Source: Elusimicrobiota bacterium (GTDB lineage: Bacteria; Elusimicrobiota; Elusimicrobia; UBA1565; UBA9628). Taken from it: DNA of 64,000 nucleotides. Positions 42,300 through 51,323 of the stretch are shown here, piece after piece. Positions within the stretch are counted from its first letter, which is position 1. Each line of letters opens with the position of its first letter. The notes under the pieces are model-generated. The model had not been told where the DNA came from. It searched no databases and saw nothing but the letters and a program-made list of their open reading frames with translations. Where the stretch lies: contig JACRDN010000020.1 of NCBI GenBank assembly GCA_016218575.1, positions 1 through 64,000 of the forward strand, in the 5' to 3' direction. The position numbers and the translations under genes were made by a program.

Positions 42300-43295
42300 A
42301 TGGCCCACCTCCCGCTGGTTTTGTCCATCATAGGACTGGCCTATTTTTTCGATTTTTTGAACGGCATGCACGATGCCGCAAACTCCATCGCCACGGTGGT
42401 TTCTACCAGGGTCCTCTCCCCCCGGCAAGCCGTGGCCTGGGCCGCGTTCTTCAACTTCGTGGCCGCCTTCGGCTTCGGGGTGCACGTGGCCAACACCATC
42501 GGCAAGGGCCTGGTGGAGCCCTCCGTCATAGACAACGCGGTCATCATCGGGGCGCTTGTCGGAGCCAGCCTCTGGGACTGGCTCACCATCGTCCTGGGAA
42601 TTCCCGTGAGCTCCTCCCACGCCTTGATCGGTGGCCTGGTCGGGGCCGGGGTAGCTAAGGCCGGATGGGGATGCCTCCTTCCAAAAAAACTCGCCATCAC
42701 GCTCGCCTTCATATTTCTCTCGCCGGCGATCGGGCTTATTTTCGGCTTTGCCCTCATGATTGCCATGTACTGGATTTTCCGGCGCAAGTCTCCCGGGCAG
42801 GTGGACTCCATCTTCCGGGTCGGGCAGCTTCTCTCGGCGGCCCTCTACAGCCTGTCCCATGGGGCCAACGACGCCCAGAAGACGATGGGAATCATCTCCG
42901 TCCTCCTTTTCAGCAACGGCCTCTTGAGCGGCGAGTTCCGCGTGCCGTGGTGGGTGATCCTCTCCTGCCACGCCGTCATAAGCCTCGGGACTTTGATGGG
43001 AGGCTGGAAAATCGTCAAGACCATGGGGCACCGGGTCACCAAGCTCAAACCGGTGGGGGGCTTCTGCGCCGAGACGGGGGCGGGGCTTTCCATCCTCATC
43101 TGCTCCTTGGCCGGCATCCCGGTTTCCACCACCCACACCATCACCGGGGCGATCGTAGGGGTAGGCTCGACACAGAGGCTTTCCGCCGTGCGTTGGGGAG
43201 TGGCGGGCCGCATCGTCTGGGCCTGGATCCTCACCATCCCCTGCGCGGCCGTCACCTCGGCGCTCATCTACCTTCTAATTTCCTCCTTTTGCTAA
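42300..43295 (+). CDS. pit: low-affinity inorganic phosphate transporter (PiT family)
   Basis: A 331-residue PiT transporter. The two inverted signature motifs are clear: FLNGMHDAANSIATVVSTR at the N-terminus and SLSHGANDAQKTMGIIS in the middle; VSTTHTITGAIVGVG closes the second repeat. About ten membrane segments. It imports metal-phosphate with H+ or Na+. It forms an operon with the DUF47 gene and stands 9 bases before pckG. Confidence 0.93.
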   Translation: MAHLPLVLSIIGLAYFFDFLNGMHDAANSIATVVSTRVLSPRQAVAWAAFFNFVAAFGFGVHVANTIGKGLVEPSVIDNAVIIGALVGASLWDWLTIVLGIPVSSSHALIGGLVGAGVAKAGWGCLLPKKLAITLAFIFLSPAIGLIFGFALMIAMYWIFRRKSPGQVDSIFRVGQLLSAALYSLSHGANDAQKTMGIISVLLFSNGLLSGEFRVPWWVILSCHAVISLGTLMGGWKIVKTMGHRVTKLKPVGGFCAETGAGLSILICSLAGIPVSTTHTITGAIVGVGSTQRLSAVRWGVAGRIVWAWILTIPCAAVTSALIYLLISSFC

Positions 43296-43304
43296 AATTG
43301 GGAC

Positions 43305-45092
43305 ATGACCAACCATCCCAAGCTCAAGCAGTGGGTGGAGGAAGCGGCCAAGCTCTGCCGGCCGGACCGAATCGTCTGGATAGACGGCTCGGAGGAGGAG
43401 AAGAGGAGGCTTGAGGACGAGGCCGCGGCGAGCGGAGAACTCCAGCGCCTGAACTCCGAGAAGCTCCCCGGCTGCTTTTACCACCGCACCGCCCCCAACG
43501 ACGTCGCCCGCACCGAGCATTTGACTTATATTTGCACGAAAAAGAAGGACGACGCCGGCCCCACCAACAATTGGATGTCTCCCGAGGAGGGCTACCGCCG
43601 GGCTTCTCAAATTTTTTCCGGCTCCATGAAGGGCCGGACTTTGTACGTGATCCCGTTCTCGATGGGCGCGGTGGGCTCGCCCTTCTCCAAAATCGGCGTG
43701 CAGCTCACCGACAGCATTTACGTCGTCCTCAACATGCGCATCATGACCAGAGTGGGCCGGAAGGTCCTGGACCAGCTCGGGACCGATGGGGCCTTCACCA
43801 AATGCCTCCACGGCAAGGCCGGGCTCGAGGTGGAGAACCGCCTCATCCTGCATTTCCCCGAGGACAACGCCATCTGGAGCGTAGGCTCGGGCTACGGGGG
43901 CAACGCCCTTTTGGGCAAGAAGTGCCTATCCCTGCGCATCGCGAGCTGGCTGGCGCGCCAAGAGGGGTGGCTGGCCGAGCACATGCTCATCCTAGGCGTC
44001 GAGGACAAGAAGGGCCGCGTCGAGTACGTGACTGCGGCCTTCCCGAGCGCCTGCGGCAAGACCAACCTCGCCATGCTCATCCCCCCCGAGGGGCTCAAGC
44101 ACAAGGGCTACAAAATCTGGACCGTGGGCGACGACATCGCATGGCTGCGCCTGGGCCCCGACGGCCGGCTATGGGCCATGAACCCCGAGTCCGGCTTCTT
44201 CGGCGTGGCCCCCGGGACCAACTCCCGGAGCAACCCCAATGCCCTGGCCACGGTGCGAAAGAACGCGATTTTCACCAACGTCGTCCTTTCCAAGGACGGC
44301 ACGGTATGGTGGGAGGACGGCGAGGGCCCTGCCCCCGCGGAGGGCTGGGACTGGCGGGGAAACCCTTGGAAGCCGGGGATGAAAGACGCCCAGGGCAAGC
44401 CCGTCCCCGGGGCGCATCCCAACAGCCGCTTCACAGCCCCGGCCTACCAGTGCCCGGCCATCTCCCCCCATTGGGAGGACCTCCAGGGAGTCCCCATCTC
44501 GGCCATCATCTTCGGCGGACGACGCGAGAAGGTGGCGCCCTTGGTCTACGAGGCCTTCGACTGGAACCACGGCGTCTACATGGGGGCAAGCGTGGCCTCC
44601 GAGAGAACGGCGGCCCAGGTCGGCAAGCTAGGCGAGGTCCGCCGAGACCCCATGGCCATGCTCCCCTTCTGCGGCTATAACATGGCCGATTACTTCACCC
44701 ACTGGCTGGAGATGGGGCGGCGCATCCCCAAGGCCCCCAAGATATTCCACGTCAACTGGTTCAGGAAAGATGAGAAGGGAAAATTCCTTTGGCCGGGCTT
44801 CGGCGACAACCTGCGGGTGCTCGAGTGGATCTTGGCGCGCTGCCATGGCCAGGGAAAAACCCGCAAGACCCCCATCGGCTGCGTCCCAACCCCCGATGGA
44901 CTCGACTTGACGGGCTTGACCCTCGAGGGCGGCGCCATGGACAAGCTCCTTGAGGTGCGGCGCCAGGACTGGGAGGCCGAGCTTCAGGACCAGAAGAAGT
45001 TCTTCGAGAGTCTGGGACCTCGGCTCAGCCCCGTCATCTGGAAGCAGTACCAGGGAGTAGCCGAGCGCTTCAAGGCCGCGGTCGAGGCTTAA
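43305..45092 (+). CDS. pckG: phosphoenolpyruvate carboxykinase (GTP)
   Basis: A 595-residue GTP-dependent PEPCK linking oxaloacetate and PEP in gluconeogenesis. The P-loop AAFPSACGKTNLAMLIPP carries the reactive Cys, the metal-binding and GTP regions include TVGDDIAWLRLGPDGRLWAMNPE and FFGVAPGTNSRSNPNA. Length agrees with the GTP class, not the ATP class. It is plausibly co-transcribed with pit. Confidence 0.96.
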   Translation: MTNHPKLKQWVEEAAKLCRPDRIVWIDGSEEEKRRLEDEAAASGELQRLNSEKLPGCFYHRTAPNDVARTEHLTYICTKKKDDAGPTNNWMSPEEGYRRASQIFSGSMKGRTLYVIPFSMGAVGSPFSKIGVQLTDSIYVVLNMRIMTRVGRKVLDQLGTDGAFTKCLHGKAGLEVENRLILHFPEDNAIWSVGSGYGGNALLGKKCLSLRIASWLARQEGWLAEHMLILGVEDKKGRVEYVTAAFPSACGKTNLAMLIPPEGLKHKGYKIWTVGDDIAWLRLGPDGRLWAMNPESGFFGVAPGTNSRSNPNALATVRKNAIFTNVVLSKDGTVWWEDGEGPAPAEGWDWRGNPWKPGMKDAQGKPVPGAHPNSRFTAPAYQCPAISPHWEDLQGVPISAIIFGGRREKVAPLVYEAFDWNHGVYMGASVASERTAAQVGKLGEVRRDPMAMLPFCGYNMADYFTHWLEMGRRIPKAPKIFHVNWFRKDEKGKFLWPGFGDNLRVLEWILARCHGQGKTRKTPIGCVPTPDGLDLTGLTLEGGAMDKLLEVRRQDWEAELQDQKKFFESLGPRLSPVIWKQYQGVAERFKAAVEA

Positions 45093-45124
45093 TAAGCCGA
45101 ACAGCCGGACCTCCCCGCATCCAT

Positions 45125-46273
45125 TTGGAAGACTCTATCATCGGCGTTGGGGCCATCCTCCTGCAATCGGGGGTGCTCATGGGACTCCTCTCCTCGCTTT
45201 TCGAGGTTAGAGAACTCTCCTCCCGGCTTCCCCTGGCCAAAGCGGCCGGACTTCCGGCCGCCGCCAACCTCCTGTTGATCTTGTTTTTGGCCGCCTCCTG
45301 GACTCTTTTCGCTGTTGGGCTCTTGGCATTGTTTTTCCCCATCGTGATATTCGCGCTCCCCCAATTCTTCATCGAAACCTTGCGCCGCCTCTTCAGCAAG
45401 GCCTCGGATTTGTCGACATTCGCGGGATTGCCTCCCTCCATGTTCCTGTTGGCCCTGGCCTGGATGGCCGCGGGCCTGGTTTGGGCGCCAAAAATCCAGG
45501 CCGGCCTCCTGGGCTACGCGGCCCCCGCGGACATCCGAATTCGCCTCGGGATTTATTGGGCCCTGCTTCTCGCCGCGCTCCCCGTCGGAAACCTCTGCTG
45601 GATGGGGCGGCACGGCCCCATCGCATGGGGACTGATCTCCAGTGATGAAACGACGCGGCAGGAAGCCCTACGCCGGCTGGAGGAATCGAACCCGCAAGAA
45701 AAGAATACCTTGGCACCCGCGCTCATGAAAATGGCATCGGAGGGAAAATTCAACGGCATTCCCATTGGCGAGGCCTATCTCGCCTTTCTTAAATTAGGCC
45801 CTGACGCGGCCATTCCCATCCTGATCGAGGCCCTGCGCTCCCATCCGAACCCCGAGGCCTATGTCACGGCCCAGGATGTCCTTGTCAAGATGAAAAGCCA
45901 GGCCGCTCCCCCTCTGGTGGAGCTTCTAGGGAGCTCCGATGTCGAAGCGGGAGAGTTGGCTTTAAATGCCCTCAAACGCATGGAGCCGGCCGACCGGGAA
46001 GCGGCTCTCGCTTCTGCGGCCGCAAGAAAAACCGCGCCAGGCCTCATCTCCCATCTCAAAAGCGACGAGAAAAGCGCCCGCCTCTACGCCTATAGGGCGA
46101 TAACCTTGTTGGGACCTTCCGCTGAGGACGTCTTGCCGTTGGTGGTGCTTGGACTTAAGAAGAAATCCGACTGCTGTTACGCGGCGCAAGCCCTCGGCGC
46201 CATCAAGCCCGCGGCTTTGAAAGCGCCTTCCGCTCCGGATTGCGGCGGCCGCTGTCAGCGCGGCCCTCGGTGA
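45125..46273 (+). CDS. membrane protein with HEAT-like repeats
   Basis: A protein of about 382 residues. The N-terminal part has four to five membrane segments (AAANLLLILFLAASWTLFAVGLLALFF; SMFLLALAWMAAGLVW; IYWALLLAALPVGNLCWM). The C-terminal half holds HEAT-like helical repeats (AIPILIEALRSHPNPEAYVTAQDVL; APPLVELLGSSDVEAGELALNALKRM). TTG 45125 opens the frame without a clear ribosome site; ATG 45178 after GGGGG is the alternative start. Function unknown. The 3' end overlaps the convergent small gene by 19 bases. Confidence 0.65.
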   Translation: MEDSIIGVGAILLQSGVLMGLLSSLFEVRELSSRLPLAKAAGLPAAANLLLILFLAASWTLFAVGLLALFFPIVIFALPQFFIETLRRLFSKASDLSTFAGLPPSMFLLALAWMAAGLVWAPKIQAGLLGYAAPADIRIRLGIYWALLLAALPVGNLCWMGRHGPIAWGLISSDETTRQEALRRLEESNPQEKNTLAPALMKMASEGKFNGIPIGEAYLAFLKLGPDAAIPILIEALRSHPNPEAYVTAQDVLVKMKSQAAPPLVELLGSSDVEAGELALNALKRMEPADREAALASAAARKTAPGLISHLKSDEKSARLYAYRAITLLGPSAEDVLPLVVLGLKKKSDCCYAAQALGAIKPAALKAPSAPDCGGRCQRGPR

Positions 46274-46644
46274 TTGGGAGAGCCCCCTTCGGGGTCGTTG
46301 AACTCCCCATCGCGGCGCGAGGGGCGCTGCGAGTCATCCGGATCGGACGGCAAGGGCTCTTCCTCGTCATAATCGTCGCTCCGCGACGCGCCCGCCTCGG
46401 GATCCGTCTTGCGGGGCTGCCTCACCGGGGGCTTGGCGCGCTTTATTTTGACGGCTTTGGGCTGGGGCTTGGTTTTAGGCTTGGCCTTGGGAGCGCGGGG
46501 CTCCCCCCCGCCCTTGACCTGAAAAGCGACGGCCCCCTCGTCTAGAACAGCGGCGACACGGCCCCCGGCCCGGCGCAAATTCTGGGCGAAGAGATTCGCG
46601 CTGAAAGACCCCAAGACAGCGGCTAAAATCGCGAGTGTTTTCAT
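46255..46644 (-). CDS. small basic secreted protein
   Basis: A 129-residue protein with a signal peptide (MKTLAILAAVLGSFSANLFAQ) and a low-complexity Lys/Pro-rich middle (APKAKPKTKPQPKAVKIKR) followed by an acidic tail. It is probably disordered and could bind nucleic acid or the cell wall, but nothing proves it. ATG 46644 is used; TTG 46650 is possible. The GGCC-rich words upstream resemble those before other orphan genes. Confidence 0.5.
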   Translation of the reverse strand: MKTLAILAAVLGSFSANLFAQNLRRAGGRVAAVLDEGAVAFQVKGGGEPRAPKAKPKTKPQPKAVKIKRAKPPVRQPRKTDPEAGASRSDDYDEEEPLPSDPDDSQRPSRRDGEFNDPEGGSPNHRGPR

Positions 46645-46727
46645 ACTCAATTGTCGCAGCTTTTCAGACGAGAGACCAGGGGCAAAGGGCCTACTCTGGC
46701 CTGGGCCTTAGGGCCCCCAGCGGCAAG

Positions 46728-48260
46728 CTAGGCCTCGGACTTATCCACCGAACTTCGCGGCGAAGTCCTGTGGACAACTTCCAAACAGGCGTCGAGCCGG
46801 GAAGCCAGCTCCCGGGCCGCGTTCCTGTCCTTGAGGCCGGAGAGGTTGATGCGGACATTCTCGGCAGCGCAAAGTACCGCGGCCTTCAAGAGGTGCAAAG
46901 CGCAATTCATGTCGGAAGCCACCGCCGCGCCGGTCAAAGGAAGAGCCTTCTCCACCACGGAGAAGGCCTGATGGGCCTTCTCCGTGGTCGCTAGAGGCAC
47001 CTCGGCGGCGTGGAGGAGGGCCGCCTGCATCTTGATGACCCTCTCCGAGCTGTCTTTGGGAAGGCCGACCGCAGCCATGAACTGGTCGAAGGCGGCCGCG
47101 TCCTCGGTGGTAAGGCGGTGGAAATCATCCTTGAAGACATTCAAGGATTGAGAGGATCTCTCCAGCTCAGGCCGAAATTCCGGCCTGAGCTTCTTGGACT
47201 TCAGACTAATCCCGATCGCCATCATCCCGAGGCCGCAGCCCATGGCCCCGGAGATGCCCGCGGCCGAGCCCCCGCCTGGGGTGGCGTCGGTGTTGGAGAG
47301 GGCCTGGGCCACGAGCTCGGCGGCCTCCTGCCAGCTTGAAGAAGCGCTAGGAGCTGCGACGGCCGCGAGCCTTCTTTCCAGGATCTGGACCTCGGGATTG
47401 AAATTCTCGAGGCTCAATGAATCCACGGCGAAGCCGATCAAGGCCTCCTGCGGGAGAAGCCCCACGATCTCGGCGGTCAGTATCTTGGCCCCGTGCTCCG
47501 CGGAGAGCCGCGAAACCTCGGAGAGGACCTTGGCCATGGGCGTGGTCTTGTAGTCAGTGAGCACGGTAGAGATCTGGACCTGTTTGCGCGCGGAAAGCTC
47601 TATCTCCTTGGCCCTGACGCAGGGCAACCCCCCTCCCGAGGCCCGGACCCGCTTGGCTATGTCCTTGCCCGCGGCCATGTCCGAGGTGGAGAGGTTCAGG
47701 TTGAAGTTGATGATTTGCCGCCTAGCGCCCACGGCCACGGCCCCGGCCATGGGATGGATGCGGTTGGGGCCGAAGTCCGGGGTCCGGGAAAGATCCTTGC
47801 CGATGAGATCCCTCAAGCCCTCGAACTGCCCCTTGCGCACGTTGGCCAAATCCTTGCGCTCCGGAATGCGTGCCGCCTGGTCGTAGAGGTAGGCCGGGAG
47901 CCCAAGCTCCCGGCCTATGCGCTCGGCAAGGCGCGCCGCCAAGGCCGCGCAGTCCTCCATGGAGACCCCGGAAACCGGAATGAAGGGAATCACGTCCACC
48001 GCCCCCATGCGGGGGTGCTCGCCTTTGTGCTTGTTTAAATCAATGAGCTCGACCGCCTTCTTGGCGACCGCGAAGCACGCCTCCAAGGCGACCTCGGGGG
48101 AGGCCACGAAGGACAGCACGCAGCGGTTGTGGTCCGGGTCGGTCTCCACGTCCAAGATGCTGACCCCGGAGACGGCCCGGGCGGCATCCACCACCTGGGC
48201 GACCTTGGCCGCATCCCGGCCCTCCGAGAAATTCGGCACGCATTCGACTAAAGCGCTCAT
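46728..48260 (-). CDS. ftcD: glutamate formimidoyltransferase / formimidoyl-THF cyclodeaminase fusion
   Basis: A 510-residue bifunctional enzyme closing the histidine pathway. The N-terminal formiminotransferase (MSALVECVPNFSEGRD..., NKHKGEHPRMGAVDVIPFIPV) moves the formimino group from formiminoglutamate to THF. The C-terminal cyclodeaminase (residues about 330-510; TPGGGSAAGISGAMGCGLGMMAI) makes 5,10-methenyl-THF and ammonia. ATG 48260 is chosen because the family starts there; the longer frame upstream is not conserved. It is 3 kb from hutI. Two palindromes lie within it. Confidence 0.94.
   Translation of the reverse strand: MSALVECVPNFSEGRDAAKVAQVVDAARAVSGVSILDVETDPDHNRCVLSFVASPEVALEACFAVAKKAVELIDLNKHKGEHPRMGAVDVIPFIPVSGVSMEDCAALAARLAERIGRELGLPAYLYDQAARIPERKDLANVRKGQFEGLRDLIGKDLSRTPDFGPNRIHPMAGAVAVGARRQIINFNLNLSTSDMAAGKDIAKRVRASGGGLPCVRAKEIELSARKQVQISTVLTDYKTTPMAKVLSEVSRLSAEHGAKILTAEIVGLLPQEALIGFAVDSLSLENFNPEVQILERRLAAVAAPSASSSWQEAAELVAQALSNTDATPGGGSAAGISGAMGCGLGMMAIGISLKSKKLRPEFRPELERSSQSLNVFKDDFHRLTTEDAAAFDQFMAAVGLPKDSSERVIKMQAALLHAAEVPLATTEKAHQAFSVVEKALPLTGAAVASDMNCALHLLKAAVLCAAENVRINLSGLKDRNAARELASRLDACLEVVHRTSPRSSVDKSEA
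47164..47191. repeat. 28-bp near-perfect palindrome inside ftcD (1)
   Basis: AGCTCAGGCCG and its complement form 11-bp arms; the 6-base centre pairs except for one mismatch. It encodes KLRPEFRPEL in the cyclodeaminase part. Confidence 0.65.
47890..47917. repeat. 28-bp palindrome inside ftcD (2)
   Basis: Perfect 12-base arms TAGGCCGGGAGC and GCTCCCGGCCTA with loop CCAA. It encodes GRELGLPAYLY, a conserved segment of the formiminotransferase, so it did not add residues. Confidence 0.7.
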
Positions 48261-48408
48261 ATTTAAGCTCCTCAAGTGTATTTTGCCATTCTTGCCCGCC
48301 ATAGTTCCACTTGGGCCTAGGCCCAAAGACCTCGATTTTTTCTCCTAAAGGCCCATGAGCCCGGTTCGTAAATTTTTTATTTTCAAATGAAACATTTCTG
48401 GAGGACAT

Positions 48409-49230
48409 ATGCGAACATTCGCTCTTATCTTAAGTTTTGCCTTTCTCCCGCCAGCCGCGGCCTCGGCCCAGGAGTGGGGGTATTCCTGCCTCGTAGCCAA
48501 AGAAGAAAGCTTGACCAAGCTCCTCCCCGCGGGCGAGAGTATCGACGGCTTTCTGCACGGCTTGTCGCCGGAAAAAATCCAAAGCTTGGGCGGGGCGGCC
48601 ATCGACAAATCGCCCCAAGCCGATGTTTTGCGGCAAGCCGACGGCTTCTTTAATACCCTCGAGTTCACGGCGGCATATGAGAAAGGAAAAGCCTATTTCT
48701 TGGACCAGGATAAGAGAGAGCGCTTGTTGGAAAGCGCGATCTCGCCCATTTTAGGGACAAGAGCCATCGAAGGTTTTGAAAGGGATTTCATCTTCTCCGC
48801 CTATCGCGCTCTCTGGCTGTTTTCCGACAAGATCAAGGACCAAACAGCCAAGAGAAGCTCCCCCTTTCACGCCGCCATAAACGATGTCGCCCTGGTGAGC
48901 GTCTATTCTCCCGTGGGCGTGCGGATGTATGCGCCTCAGGAAGAGACGGGGGGATTTTATACATCTTCAGTGGAGAAGAGGACTGACGGAAAGATTCTCA
49001 AAAACATCCCTCTCCAGCACAACCAAATTCAAATCGGCTACCGCATCGGCGCCCACCCCCCGCGCGGCGGCATGCTGGACGTGGAATTTAAGAAAGCGGC
49101 CATTTCCGGCTCGAAGAACGTCAACGAGTATTGGCTGCCGGGAAGCCCGCTTCACGTCGAGGATGATAACATCGGCCGGGCCGTGGTGGATGGAACGGCT
49201 ATAGTAGGGAAATGTACGGCGGTCAGATGA
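48409..49230 (+). CDS. secreted orphan protein
   Basis: A 273-residue protein with a signal peptide (MRTFALILSFAFLPPAAASAQ). The ribosome site GGAGG lies 4-8 bases before ATG 48409. The mature part is mixed alpha/beta with a late segment NQIQIGYRIGAHPPRGGMLDVEFKK and a final Cys. No family recognised. The upstream spacer contains the 16-bp palindrome TTGGGCCTAGGCCCAA near 48310 and an AT-rich stretch. Confidence 0.7.
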   Translation: MRTFALILSFAFLPPAAASAQEWGYSCLVAKEESLTKLLPAGESIDGFLHGLSPEKIQSLGGAAIDKSPQADVLRQADGFFNTLEFTAAYEKGKAYFLDQDKRERLLESAISPILGTRAIEGFERDFIFSAYRALWLFSDKIKDQTAKRSSPFHAAINDVALVSVYSPVGVRMYAPQEETGGFYTSSVEKRTDGKILKNIPLQHNQIQIGYRIGAHPPRGGMLDVEFKKAAISGSKNVNEYWLPGSPLHVEDDNIGRAVVDGTAIVGKCTAVR

Positions 49231-49264
49231 GGATCTTCCTGGGCCCTGCGGCCCAAGGGCAGGC

Positions 49265-50578
49265 CTACGGTTTTATCACCAAGGTACGCAGCTCCGTGAA
49301 CTCCTCCATGGCGTAGCGCGCCCCTTCCCGGCCCGTTCCCGAGTCCTTGGTGCCCCCGTAAGGCATGGCATCCGACCTGAAGGAAGGGATGTCATTAACA
49401 ATGAGCCCGCCGACCGGGATATTTTCCCAGGCCTCGAAGACTCCACGCAAATCATTGGTGAAAATCCCCGCTTGCAAGCCGTAGGGGCCTTGGGCGATTT
49501 TCTCAAGCCCCTCGTGCCGGGACGCGACCTTGCGCAGGATGGCCACCGGGCCGAAGGCCTCCTCGCGGGACAATCGGCAGGTCTCGGGGGCATTCTCGAT
49601 CAAGGTGGGTGGAAGCAGGCTCCCCTGGCGCTTGCCTCCGCGAAGAACCCGGCCTCCTCCCTTTACGGCTTCTTCGATCCAAGCCTCCACGCGCTCGGCG
49701 GCCTCTTGCGAGATGAGAGGCGCTATGTCGGTGTTTTCGTCCAGGGGTGCGCCGATTCTAAGCTCCGCGATGTTTTTAAGGAGCAAATCCTTGAACTCCC
49801 CGTAGACCGGCGCCTCGACGTAAATGCGCTGGACCGAGATGCACACCTGCCCGGAGTAATAATAAGCCCCCCAGGCCGAGCGCGCCGCGGCCCAGGGCAC
49901 GTCCGCGTCCGCGGCCACCAGAACCCCGGCGTTGCCGCCCAGCTCCAAGAGCACGTGCTTTTTGCCGGCCAGGGACTTGATATGCCAGCCGACCTTGGCG
50001 CTGCCGGTAAATGAGAGGATTTTAAAGCGCTCGTCCCGGACCAAGGCCTCGGCCTCCTCGTTGGAGACCACAGCCACGGCCATGGCCTCCTCGGGCCAGC
50101 CCGCGGCTCTCACGACCTCGGCGAGCTTTATGGCCGTGCGCGGGGCCTGCGGCGCGGGCTTCAAGACAAAAGGAATGCCCACGGCCATGGCCGGGGCCAC
50201 CTTGTGGGCGACGAGGTTGAGCGGGAAATTAAAGGGCGTGATGAACAAGGCGGGTCCCCTTGGGAACCGCCTGACAAGAGCCAACCGGCCCTCCGCGTTG
50301 GGGTCGAGGTCCAAAGGCAGGACCTCTCCCCTAAAACGCTTGGCCTCCTCGCTCGCCCAGCGGAAGGTGAATACCGCCCGGCCCACCTCGCGCCGGGCCT
50401 CCTTCAAGGGCTTCTGCACCTCCTCGGCGATGAGACGGGCGAAAGTCTCGGCCTCGCGCTCGATCGCCGCGGAAACCGATAGCAGGGCCTTGGCCCGGGC
50501 ATGGGAAGGCCAGGCCGCGGTCTTGGCGAAGGCCGCCGCTGCCCTGCCGACGATGGCGTCAAGTTCGTCCTTGTTCAT
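49265..50578 (-). CDS. NAD(P)-dependent aldehyde dehydrogenase
   Basis: A 437-residue ALDH superfamily enzyme. ITPFNFPLNLVAHKVAPAMAVGIPFVLKPAPQAP is the cofactor region, LELGGNAGVLV holds the general base Glu and YYYSGQVCISVQRI the catalytic Cys. The C-terminal MPYGGTKDSGTGREGARYAMEEFTE is typical of succinate-semialdehyde or lactaldehyde types. ATG 50578 overlaps the HAD stop as ATGA. Substrate unknown; it follows hutI and the HAD gene in an operon. Confidence 0.9.
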   Translation of the reverse strand: MNKDELDAIVGRAAAAFAKTAAWPSHARAKALLSVSAAIEREAETFARLIAEEVQKPLKEARREVGRAVFTFRWASEEAKRFRGEVLPLDLDPNAEGRLALVRRFPRGPALFITPFNFPLNLVAHKVAPAMAVGIPFVLKPAPQAPRTAIKLAEVVRAAGWPEEAMAVAVVSNEEAEALVRDERFKILSFTGSAKVGWHIKSLAGKKHVLLELGGNAGVLVAADADVPWAAARSAWGAYYYSGQVCISVQRIYVEAPVYGEFKDLLLKNIAELRIGAPLDENTDIAPLISQEAAERVEAWIEEAVKGGGRVLRGGKRQGSLLPPTLIENAPETCRLSREEAFGPVAILRKVASRHEGLEKIAQGPYGLQAGIFTNDLRGVFEAWENIPVGGLIVNDIPSFRSDAMPYGGTKDSGTGREGARYAMEEFTELRTLVIKP

Positions 50579-51297
50579 TCCTTTATGCCGAACCATTGGA
50601 GCCAGAGCCTCGCCGGGGTGAAATCCCGGGCCAAATAGTCGGGCTTGGATTCGACCAAAGACTGCCAAGAGGCGAATCCCGTTCCCACCGCCACGGTCTT
50701 GAATCCCGCCTTGCGCCCGGCCTCCACGTCCAAGGGGGTGTCTCCGATCACGTAGACGTCGGAGTCATCGATCACGGCTCCGGCCAGCTTCTCGGCCCGG
50801 CGCACGGCCCTCTTGAGCAAGCCGGGCCTGTGGAAGGAGTCCGAGCCGTAGCCCCCGAACAGGAAATAGGCGTTGAATCCCGAGGGCTCGAGCTTGATGC
50901 GGGCACCCCGTTCCATGTTGCCGGTCCCAAGACCCAGAAGCACCCCCTTCTCGCGGCTGAGCCTCTTGAGGAGAACCTTAATGCCCCGCGGGTGCACGTA
51001 GGACTTCTTCCGGAGCGCGGCCTTGATGTAGCGCGGCAAAAGGCGCAGGTACTCTTGGTGAAGCTCCTCCAGCTCCGCCCGACTCGGACTCCGGCCTCGC
51101 GACTTCTCAAAGGCCGCGCGGAAATTCCAAAGGTCGGTTCTTCCGGCCAAGCTGAACTCCGCGCAGATGTTTTTCTTTCCGTAAAGAAGATAGACCGCGC
51201 GGTTCAAGGCCTTGCGCCCCGCCCCGCCCGCCCTCACCAACGTCCCATCTATGTCAAAAAGAAGAACTTTGAGAACTTTGACTTTGGTGCCAGTCAT
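50575..51297 (-). CDS. HAD superfamily phosphatase
   Basis: A 240-residue HAD hydrolase (phosphoglycolate phosphatase-like). Motif 1 is LLFDIDGTLV with nucleophile Asp, motif 2 GLGTGNMERG, motif 4 YVIGDTPLDVEAGRKAG. The cap domain is helical (KALNRAVYLLYGKKNICAEFSLAGRTDLWNF). Substrate unknown. It lies 26 bases after hutI and overlaps the aldehyde dehydrogenase gene. Confidence 0.88.
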   Translation of the reverse strand: MTGTKVKVLKVLLFDIDGTLVRAGGAGRKALNRAVYLLYGKKNICAEFSLAGRTDLWNFRAAFEKSRGRSPSRAELEELHQEYLRLLPRYIKAALRKKSYVHPRGIKVLLKRLSREKGVLLGLGTGNMERGARIKLEPSGFNAYFLFGGYGSDSFHRPGLLKRAVRRAEKLAGAVIDDSDVYVIGDTPLDVEAGRKAGFKTVAVGTGFASWQSLVESKPDYLARDFTPARLWLQWFGIKE

Positions 51298-51323
51298 TTA
51301 TATTCTTAACTTGCTTAACTTCC

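Noticed and set aside
45080-45100. Hairpin GGCTTAATAAGCC after pckG as terminator
   Set aside because: Only 5-bp arms and no T-run.
46741-46778. DnaA-like words TTATCCACC and TGTGGACAA facing each other
   Set aside because: Both differ from the consensus, lie inside the 3' end of ftcD and the arms between do not pair well; unlike 25845-25890 this can be chance.
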